A program made the translations under genes and the position numbers. From the NCBI GenBank assembly GCA_034008185.1, contig CM067081.1:82914765-82978764 (forward strand): DNA of 64,000 bases. The letters run 5' to 3'. Positions 22,946-31,740 of the stretch are shown here, piece by piece; position 1 is the stretch's first letter, and each line of letters begins with the position of its first letter. The notes under the pieces are model-generated. The model saw only the letters and a program-made list of their open reading frames with translations. It was not told the DNA's origin and did no database searches. The stretch is from Gorsachius magnificus (lineage: Eukaryota > Chordata > Aves > Pelecaniformes > Ardeidae).

Positions 22946-25900
22946 CTGCTTAAGAGAGATACAGGGAAAGGCATCACCTTAAGGTTCAAAGAAATTTCTG
23001 CTTTTACTAGTGTCTACTGCTTATGTGTAGGACATCTGTTTGCTCGTTCTGAGCAACCCAGGAGTATTGTCTAAGCCTCTCTACCCTTTGCCTTAATCAT
23101 CTGTGCAATGCAGATAACGAAAATTGCTTTGCAAATCATTTTGTATCTGTAAAGTGCTTTGAGATAATGACACGAGAGACACAGGGAGCCTCATCTTGCC
23201 AAGGGGAGATCTGTTGGGATCTCCCAGAACAGTGCCCAGTCAATATTCAGGCTATTAAAATTATTGACAAGATATATATTGATAATTTCAGGTGATTCTG
23301 CCCATCTAACATTGGCTGCATACAATGATTAGGATCATTTTCTGAGGTTTGTTCCCCCTTTGGGCCTTGGTATCCAGCCACGTCAGCCATGGCTTTATCT
23401 GGCTGTCTTTCCTACACGAAACTATCATAGAAGCTGGCTGATCAGATACCCTGGCACAATAAAGTTAATTACTTCCAGCCCAGCTGAAGGGAATCCTCAA
23501 ACGGGCATAGGCGTATAAGCCCCAAAAGACAACAATCTTTACGGCAACAGCCAACTACAGGAGCTGAACTCACAGTCTTCAGCCAGGTTTCTTCTACAGT
23601 GTATGGGAAGGAGAAAGGCAGCTTAAGGTGGAATTTGAAAAAGGCAGCACACTGAGTGGAGGCACCCTTATGCTGAGCGGCAGGAGATGTGCCCTGGGAG
23701 AGAGGCATGCTTGCAACCCTGCCCACCTCCTGCGATTTATGCATCTAACCACCAGTCTGAGCAGATGTTGGTGTGTTTATGTCTGTCAAGCTGAATACAA
23801 CAAGGCCTGGATTGATCCCTGGCCTCATGTCACTGGCAAAAAAACAAAAAAGTGTTATTTTGCTTAATTTCTAATCAGAGGGTGGGATTATGCATGGTTA
23901 GTGAATTGCAGTTAATCACCTTAGAGTGTTTTTTTTTTTTTTATGCTTATTTCTTGGTCTCCTCTCCCCCCTTGGGATCTGTTGCAAATCCCATGACTTG
24001 TGCATTTGTCCTTAAGTTTACACTTGTGTCTAGCAGAGTGGAAGAGACACTCAGAGGTTTCATTTAAATTCATACTGAAATCTGGGTGCAGTGGGAACAA
24101 CTTGCCTTGCATAGGAGCAAGTCATTGCCCTCATTATCAAGGAGGGAAGGAAACAAATATTCACCTTCCTTTGGTAGCAGAAAAACCTTGCATAGACCCT
24201 ACTGTCAGGGTGGTCCTGGAGTATTGCATCCAGCCTTTGAATGTGAGGTATTCAGACCTCTGGAAGATGGCCAGAATTCAAAGACTTGCATTTTCCTGAG
24301 GGATCTGGATACCCTTCCATGGTGCAGAGTCTCTGTTTCAAGCTTCTTCCTGAAAGCTAAGGTCTGCTTTCTTCTTAGTGCTCTCCTGGATCCCATGCTG
24401 TTTAAGCATCTCCATTCCTTGAATCCCCCTGAAGCTGTGACCTTCCTGGCTCTGCCGGTAACATGCCGTGATCCCAGCAATGATGGGAACATCCCACTCT
24501 TTTCGCTAAAAAAGCAAAACTAGTAATAGCATGCATCAGCAGAAATCACCCAGCTCCCAGAAGGTGAGGTCCCTCTTTCATGTTCATCCTTCCTTAGGTG
24601 TCCGTAAGTCTGCTGGTGTTCGGGGAAGTAACCAGAAAGCCCGTGGATCGCCCTGTCTGACACCTCAGAGCCAAGCAGTCCAGCTTCTCGTGCTTTGGAA
24701 GCCTGCCTGCTGCTCGCGCTCTCCTACCTTATGTGTCTCTGTCTCTTTTACGAGGCTTTTATAAACATCTCAGTGAGCTGCATCCTCGCTGATGGACTCA
24801 CTAATGATACAACCATTTTGAGAGTAAATGCTATGAAAATAACTTCATAACATCAAACATAATCATAAGCAATGTAATTTCCCAAATGCCACCAAAACTG
24901 AAACTGGAACAAGTTTCAGCCATTTAAGCATCTGGGCACTTTCTCTAAATAGCTTGTCCAAGGGAAGGAAAAGAAAGGGAGCTGTTAAAGCTCTCTGAGG
25001 CTGGTGGGAATAAATGATGCAGCTGTAATTATGTACAAAGCCTGTAGCTTTGTACATAAAGTGAAATTTATTTATATTTTTATTTATAATATTTAGTGTG
25101 GGCATTTCAACGTCACGCTTATCTTATTTGCTAGCTCGTCACTGGAAAATTGTCAGCATTGCCCTGGAGAATAATATTTTAAATAATCAGTGATGTTTCT
25201 AGAGATGCCCATTGCATACTCTATTTTTAAGACCTATGAGAGCAATAGACGTAAACGTACATGTACATAAGGAAAGCTTGGAGCTGGAGTTCATTGGGCC
25301 TTATATATATATGTACATAAATATTTAAGGTAATAAGCAGGGAAGCGTGGAGTTGTGTGGGCCCAGTGCTCAGATCCTTTCCTCTCCTCTGTGCTTTACC
25401 CCCTGAGCGGGTCACCAGCTTTGCGATCTGTCCTGGTGTAATAAGCTCATCGTGCTGCTATGTCCTGCTTGGCCATATTTGTCATCAGAACTAATACTCC
25501 TACACCAGATAAGTATAGAAACTACTCTATTAAAGTCAATGTGACTTCCAGTTACGCCAGGACAAACACTAGGAAGCCACAGAACACGTCTGTCTACACA
25601 CTGGTCCCTCTGGGTCAGTTGATCAGCAGATGACAGCTTCCAGTTTTGCCATTATGATGCACATATCTTTTGCTAACGTTTATTGGAATGATGTCTTTTA
25701 TGGCAGAGAGATAAAGAGGATGAGTATTTTCATTTTTTAAAACCCAAGCAATACTGCCAAGAATTTGAGAAATCAGAGAGTGAGTCTGCTCTTCCTTAAC
25801 ACTGATTTCTCTTCACACATAGCTTTGTGTATATGTCATTGGAATCAGCCTCACAGCTCCCAAGGGAAAATCACTGTACTTTTTTTGGCTTTGTCTTTCC

Positions 25901-26108
25901 TCGTAAATCTACTGTGCTTCAAAATACTGTTCTAGTTCTGAGGCTGGTACATCTCTCTTTCCATGATACTTAACCGTCCATCCACAAAAAGGAAAGGAAC
26001 AAAGCTGACCAAGGAAATAAAGATGCCTGAATTCTGGTGCTACAAACCTGGCCTGGCACATCCAACGAGGGCCTTTTTAATGTCTTCAACTGGTTTTGGA
26101 ACATTATA
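22946..26108. other. Non-genic stretch between TLR8 units B and C
   Basis: No gene recognised; a TIR remnant of unit B was looked for and not found. A 145-codon open frame at 24086-24523 shows no family features apart from a short L-E-Y-C-I-Q motif reminiscent of the C-terminal part of CR1 reverse transcriptase. That motif is too little to call. Confidence 0.5.
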
Positions 26109-26254
26109 ATGGAAACATTCAAGGTCAGGTTGGATGGGGCTCTGAGCAACCTGATCTAGTTAGTGGTGTCCCTGCTCACTGCAGGGGGGTTGGACTAGAT
26201 GGCCTCTAGGGGTCCCTTCCAACCTAAAACATTCTATGATTCTATGATTCTATA
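26109..26254 (+). mobile_element. CR1 LINE 3' end
   Basis: Canonical CR1 terminus: GGAAACATTCAAGGTCAGGT, GGATGGGGCTCTGAGCAACC, GGTTGGACTAGATGGCCTCT, then CCTTCCAACC and a tail of two to three ATTCTATG-like units. It is 5'-truncated, noncoding, and well preserved compared with the other CR1 pieces here, so it is probably the youngest. Confidence 0.95.
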
Positions 26255-26768
26255 ATAGCAATACAAACACATTCCCCTATGCAAACATATAAAAGTAACA
26301 ATAGTCTGATCAGAGACTCTCTTTCAGAGAGATGAAAGATTTCTAGCATTTTGATGTTCCATTAGTAATAAATCCTATTTCTGTTTAGTAGTCTCTATTG
26401 TCTGTGCTGTTGTTATTTATTTAGAGAGGCATCTAATTTCTCTACAGTAGCAAAGAAAACCCAGATCAATTCTGCAATCCTTGTGCTGCAAAGACCTTCC
26501 ATGAATTCAAATTCAGTTGCTAGCCTCCCCCTTGTAAATTGTTTGTGTGGAATAGCAAAACTGAGGCATGCAAATGTCTTAGAAAAATCTCAGTCCGTGA
26601 CTACATGTATTTATGATATGACTTTTTTACAGCTCCTGCTAAGTACTTGTTAACCGCAAAATCAAATTCTCTTTTTCAAAGGAAACTCAAATGCCTCAGT
26701 CATAAGTCTGTTATGAATCATACCTTGATATTTCCAAAATTTTGTCTGAGCCCAAGTACTTAATGTTG
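26255..26768. other. Non-genic stretch just upstream of TLR8 unit C
   Basis: Nothing recognisable. The old 5' exon, intron end or signal peptide of unit C could lie here but cannot be identified. Confidence 0.5.
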
Positions 26769-27184
26769 TAATGACGCTGTCATTCTCGGCTGTAGTATGC
26801 ATCACCTGAAAGGAGAACATGGAAGATGTAACTGAACTGAAACTCTCAGACAACTGCAGGAAGAAAGTTTTAGAAGATGCTTTTCAGGGCCTGAACAAGA
26901 CGAAAATAAATCTAGGCAGGAACCACTATCCAAAGACAACTGAAATGCCTCATGATTTATGCAAGAAGATGGTGGAAAGTGAATATGAATCTTTTGCTAA
27001 CTTAGCAAATCCTAGGGAATTGCTGGCTTATGAAAAACATTTATGTAAAATACCAGCTGGGTTTCCATTTCCTATAACTACTCTGAATTTGAGAAATAAT
27101 TGCGCATTCTCCATCAGCAACATTTCTTTCAGCACTTGCACAGTGGCAGAACTATTTGGAGGAGACTCAGCTTTACAATAATCC

Positions 27185-27555
27185 CTGAAGGAAAAAAAAA
27201 AAACAAACAAAAAAACCATCAAAGCCCTCCAAACCAAACAATACCCCCTAAAATCCCAACCCTTTCCTCACAGTGTTGCTTCTCCCACACCTCGCAACCA
27301 TAGCTCTCCATGAAGAGCCTCTTCAGAGACTGAAGCGAACTGCCCCCTCCCCAGGGAACCTGTGCCTGGGGGCCAAGACACTCGCCAGTACCGGCATTGA
27401 AGCCTCCCTCCAACTACTCCTCCCAGCTGGCTTTATGGCTAAAACCTGCTCCTCTTGAACAACCTACTTAACAAAAGATGCAGCCTGGGGTGGCTTTTTA
27501 CTCTGTGTCATTTATAGCTTCTTGACTCATCTTTTCATCACAGAAGAAGAGAGCA
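27185..27555. other. Unrecognised insert within TLR8 unit C
   Basis: Between LRR4-like and LRR11-like pieces lies an A-rich patch (27190-27225) followed by about 250 bp of GC-richer sequence with no LRR signal. It replaces roughly six LRRs that should be here, so it is a deletion with an insert, or an unidentified retroposon. Confidence 0.45.
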
Positions 27556-28269
27556 ATTCCAGGTATATAAACATGTCTAACTACTCCTGTAACCTGCTTC
27601 CCTCCAGTAACTGTATTTAAGAGGTCTGATGTTCAAGGACTTTATAATGAAGAGCTAAAGCCCTTCAGAAATCTTAAAAATCTTCCTACCTGCAGTTTTG
27701 GAGTCCTATTTATCAAGCAATCTGATCTCAGTCTTTCACTAAGCTAAGTACAATTTCTTTGTCTGGCAGCAAAATATCACCTTTATCACAGGGTAGCAAC
27801 AACAGTGCTATTAGTAGGAAATCAGTCAAAAGCAGATACAGACCTGGAGTAAATAATATGCCCTTGCCAGATGATAAGCCCAGCAATGATATATCTTCAC
27901 TGAAAACTCAGTGCAACATCTTTGATAAATCCTTCAAAGTTCAAACAGTGCTTTTCTTCACTGACAAACAGAAATTTGAAGGTGTTTAGAGGATATTGTG
28001 CTTGAATTTGTCTTTTAATAGCATTAGCTAAGCTCTCAATGGCACTGATTTTATCTTTCAACCTGATTTCAAATATTTAGTTTTCTCCAGTCATAAACTG
28101 GACTTAGTTTCTCATTATGCTTTCCATGAGCCACCTACTTTAGAGGCGTTGGATCTTGGTTAAAAATAGCAGTACTTTACTGTGACAGGGATAATGCATA
28201 AGTTCAGTTTGAGCTATCTCTTTAAGACAACGAAACAGGATATAAGGAGGTCTACCTCAAGTGTATGCA

Positions 28270-29165
28270 CATGATAAGGAAGTGCCAAGAGGGCAGCATG
28301 ATGGTGGAAGCTCTCACACAGTTTTGGAAATCATATGTGGATCTCTCTGGAGTGCTATACACTAATACGCACAGCACGGGGAACAGAAGGAGGAATTAGA
28401 GGTCTTGGTGTAGTTGCAGGGCTACAACCTCATCAGGACCATAGAGATGGGGGGGGGACATGACACAGCTCATACAACTGGAATGCTGTGATCTTGGACA
28501 CAAGCTTTTGGGGAAGGACAGGCCAGGATGGTGAAGTGGTGGAGTTATTCTGTATGTGAGAAAACATGATGAGCCAGCTGAGAGCAGGCAGGTCAACTTG
28601 AGTGACAGTGTTGTGCATGTCTGCTACAGACAACTTGATCAGGAAGCAGAATTAGATGAGGACTTCTTCAGACAACTGGAAAGTGTTGCACATTTGCACA
28701 TCCTGGTGCCCATCGGGGACTTCAGCCACCCCGGTATCTGCGGAAGGCACAACACAGTGGGACACAAGAAACCCAGGTTGTTTCTGGAGGGCATTGATGA
28801 CAACTCCCTGACACAGGTGATTCAGGAGCTGACAGGGGGAGGCACTCTTCTGGACCTAGTACTTAAAAAAAAAGGAAGAACTGATCAAGGATGTGAAGGT
28901 CAGAGGCAACCTTGGCTGCAGTGGCCATGAGATAGTGGAGATCAGGATCCTGAGTGAAGGGAACAAAGCAAAAAGCAAGACCTCAACCCTTGTCTTCAGA
29001 AGAAAAAAAATGAGGGTGAAACAGGTTGCCCAGAGAGGTTGTGGAGTCTCCAGCCTTGGAGACATTCAAAACCCAGCTGGACACAGTCCTGAGCAACCTG
29101 CCCTAGCTGATACTGTTTTGAGCAAAGGGGATTGGACTAGATGATCCCAGTGGTTCCTTCCAACC
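28270..29165 (+). mobile_element. CR1 LINE, internally deleted, inside TLR8 unit C
   Basis: The first ~700 bp correspond to the 5' part of CR1 ORF2, the apurinic-type endonuclease. Visible blocks include G-D-F-S-H-P-G-I-C (CR1 consensus form G-D-F-N-H-P-D-I-C), F-L-E-x-I-D-D-N and L-L-D-L-V-L, with one long open piece at 28556-28930. The sequence then jumps at about 29020 to the CR1 3' end (GGTTGCCCAGAGAGGTTGTG ... GATTGGACTAGATGATCCCA ... CCTTCCAACC). The whole reverse-transcriptase part is missing and the ATTCTATG tail is lost. It lies between the LRR17-like and LRR18-like parts of unit C. The left bound is approximate. Confidence 0.9.
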
Positions 29166-29989
29166 TTGGCTACTCATCAAGTTACTTGGCATTTTACACT
29201 CTCAGAGACTATTTTAGTCAACAACTCCCTAGAAAAGCTAGTGTCTGATGGAAACCATCTCAGCTATTTATGGAAAGATGGAGATAACAGTTATGCAGAT
29301 CAATTAAAAAATATTTGTCGTCTGGTGTATCTTGACATATCCCACAACAAACTTCATAATATTCCCCTCTAGAAATTCCTTGATGGTCCACAGCATTTAT
29401 CCGAACTATTTACAAACAATTAACTACAGCGCTCTTTGAAAGGAGAGCATGGTCCTAAACCCTCAAATAAAGCATCTGAGCTGAAAAGCAAAATTTTAGG
29501 TATAATAAATAATAAATATCATGTTAATAATAGTAACAATAATTATTCATATTATTAAAATACTTGTATAATAATCTTGCCAACAGCATTCCCTCCTTTC
29601 AGGTACTTTTTCTTCAACACAACAAGTTTTCCCATCTCACTGATGGACATTTTTGTGAGGCCAGCAGTAACTTAGCTTTGTTTTCACAGCCACCTTCACC
29701 ACATAAAGCAAGCAACCTTCCTGTCTAATAAGTTAAATTATTTAGTGCAACTGGGCTTCAAAGGGAATCCTTCTGAATGTGCCTGTGCAATTCCTGATTT
29801 CTCCGAATGGCTGTATGTAAATGTTCATGTAAGCACCCACTGGCTGGCAGCTGAACTCATCTATGCAATACCAGAACATTAGGCAGGTTAGAACACAGTG
29901 AACGCAGACCTACACACCTGGATGAGGTTTCAGCAATACGTTGCTTTTTCTCTTATTATTTTGACAGTTAATAATAGCTCTGCCTGACA

Positions 29990-30190
29990 AAGGCCCTGGC
30001 TCTGCACCCACGGCCACACGAAATGCTCCCTACAGCACACACATCGCATAGGACACCCAAGAGCCAGCGGTGACCAACAGGGAAAGCAGCGCACTTCAGT
30101 TTGACCTAGAGGAAAAGGGGTCCTGCCGTGCCTGGAGAAGAGGGCCTGGGAAGTGGGCAAGGCTGAGGGCCTTTTTTGGCAGAGTCTAGA
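29990..30190. repeat. Junction repeat, copy 3 of 3
   Basis: Begins right after the membrane-segment trace of TLR8 unit C. It contains CTCCCTACAGCACACAC and AGGACACCCAAGAG, CAGCGGTGACCAAC and GAAAGCA, in the same order as copies 1 and 2. Here the cytoplasmic TIR trace is still found about 1.1 kb further on, so the repeat interrupts the gene rather than ending it. Confidence 0.75.
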
Positions 30191-30199
30191 AACAGCAGG

Positions 30200-31320
30200 G
30201 CTCACTGAAAATAGAAGTTAGTACAGCAGATTTTATACAGACTTCATCGAGTGATGGGACAGAAAAATCAGCCTTCGCCTTAGAAACTGCTTTATCAGCC
30301 TTGGAGAAATTACCTGAATTGTGAAGGTAGCTGCAATTTTATTGGAAAGTAGGTTTTGTATTGAAAAGACTGCAGAAGTTTGGAAGAGTCAGAAACTATA
30401 AAGCTTTGGCCTGATTTTATGAGAAGTGTGATACTTTTATATACATAGAAGATCGTTATAATATACAGGTGATTTGGGGGAAAAAAAAGATAAATATTAT
30501 GGATATTTACACAGCTTAAATAGTTATGATCTCACTTTCCAGAGCAATTCCTAAATGCTTTTTGTCTTCATTGATCACTCAATAAATTTATTCTTCCTTT
30601 TTCATTATTGATTTTGAAATATTTTTTTACAGTACCAATAGTTCCCTGTCCATCAAAGTACTCATCCACCTGCTTATCTTTCAGTACATTTTCCTGTCTA
30701 ATGGAAACTGGATTTATACTTTCTCTTCTTGAATTCCCTGAATGCACAAAAGCAGTGGCTGAAGTCCAGACTTTTCATGGCTCATATCACCAGCTAAGTA
30801 TCATTTATATAAAGTGATTGAAATAGAAATATTTAATGTTAGACAAGAAACACAGAGGAAGTGCACAAGGAGGCACTTTGGGGCTTCATCAACAGACATG
30901 GGTTTGCTCCTTAGAATATTAATTGTGTTAGAGGAATACAACATTTATCTCATACGGAAGACACTTCTGTCTTCCCCAAAGAAGATATTAATATTCCTAA
31001 ATAGAATCTTTCTTTTTCTCCTTTCTTGATGATAAACTTATGACTTCAAAGCTGAATTTAAGAAAAGAAAAAATAATTTCCATATAAAATCAACTTCTTT
31101 GCGCTTGTCTTTTTTGAACTTAGTGGAAAATCTGCCTGCAATGCAATGGCACAAGTAGATGAGCTGTGACACCATTACGGTATGTGCTTTTGGAGACTAT
31201 TTGAATTAAATAATACATATAACATAGCCTGCTGCTAAACTATTACACTTCCAGGGCACCTTTAGTTTTGTACTAATTAGAATAATTAGCTCATTAATCT
31301 CTTTTTCACAGCAGAAAATG
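30200..31320. other. Unrecognised sequence between membrane and TIR traces of unit C
   Basis: About 1.1 kb of AT-rich sequence with two 70-codon open frames (30608-30817, 30814-31029) that match nothing I know. In an intact TLR8 these two domains are separated by only about 100 bases, so this is inserted DNA. Confidence 0.5.
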
Positions 31321-31324
31321 TTCT

Positions 31325-31740
31325 CACGTGGCACTGTAAATGCTTATGTCAGCTACATTGGCTCCTCTACAGTCAGAGAGAGACAAGTTTTTCCAAAAGG
31401 GCGAGACCCTGATGTTTGGGAGCATGACCATCTCCACTTACTATTAGGGGAGCCTGAGAATTAGGTCAGCTACCCTTGATCCTAAAACCAGTGAGTGTGA
31501 ATATTCCTGCTGCCACCTTGCCGCCAGCTTCAGATCCTTACATTATATAAGGTGTTTTCCTTCCACCTCCATCATCTGTGGTTCATTCCCAAACTATTCA
31601 TAAGGAAAGAGATTTTCAAAGTTTCCTACTTTGCAAAGACTCCTTGGAAAATCTGAACCAGGCTGCACAGAGAAAATTAAATTACGATTAGAAAAGAAAA
31701 AATGATCATTTTGGAAGTGATTTAAGAATGATGAAATAAG
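31325..31740 (+). pseudogene. TLR8: TIR-domain trace of TLR8 unit C
   Basis: Three TIR landmarks appear in order. At 31339-31359 there is N-A-Y-V-S-Y, like box 1 D-A-Y-I-S-Y-D. About 100 bases on there is L-L-L-G-E-P-E-N, at the place of L-C-L-E-E-R-D-W (box 2). At 31612-31640 the bases read like F-K-x-A-F-Y-L-A-L-Q-R-L with a small deletion, and at 31709-31735 F-W-K then F-K-N-D-E resembles box 3 F-W-x-x-L-x-N...T-E-N-D. Spacings are near those of TLR8 TIR. In intact receptors this cytoplasmic domain recruits MyD88. Each match is weak, but order and spacing support it. Confidence 0.5.

Larger units (their letters stand above)
26770..31740 (+). pseudogene. TLR8: TLR8 relic, unit C (near full-length span)
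   Basis: The most complete TLR8 relic. In order: N-terminal cap N-D-A-V-I-L-G-C-S (26772-26798), a frameshift, then D-V-T-E-L-K-L-S-D-N and A-F-Q-G-L-N-K-T-K-I-N-L (26825-26930); an LRR pair with I-P-A-G-F-P and L-N-L-R-N-N (27050-27100); P-F-R-N-L-K-N-L and F-I-K-Q-S-D-L (27660-27735). The Z-loop linker between LRR14 and LRR15 starts K-I-S-P-L and ends K-T-Q-C (27770-27915). Next are N-G-T-D-F and L-E-A-L-D-L-G (28040-28165), then the CR1 insert. After it come S-Y-L-W-K-D-G-D-N and V-Y-L-D-I-S-H-N-K-L (29265-29355), an LRR-CT with G-N-P-S-E-C-A-C and D-F-S-E-W (29770-29810), and a trace of the membrane segment (about 29930-29975). The junction repeat, 1.1 kb of unknown sequence and a TIR trace (31325-31740) follow. 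Stops and frameshifts throughout exclude a product. LRR-CT residues favour TLR8 over TLR7. Confidence 0.87.

Noticed and set aside
24086..24523. Possible CR1 reverse-transcriptase C-terminal piece (L-E-Y-C-I-Q)
   Set aside because: Only a six-residue match; the surrounding residues do not follow the CR1 pattern.
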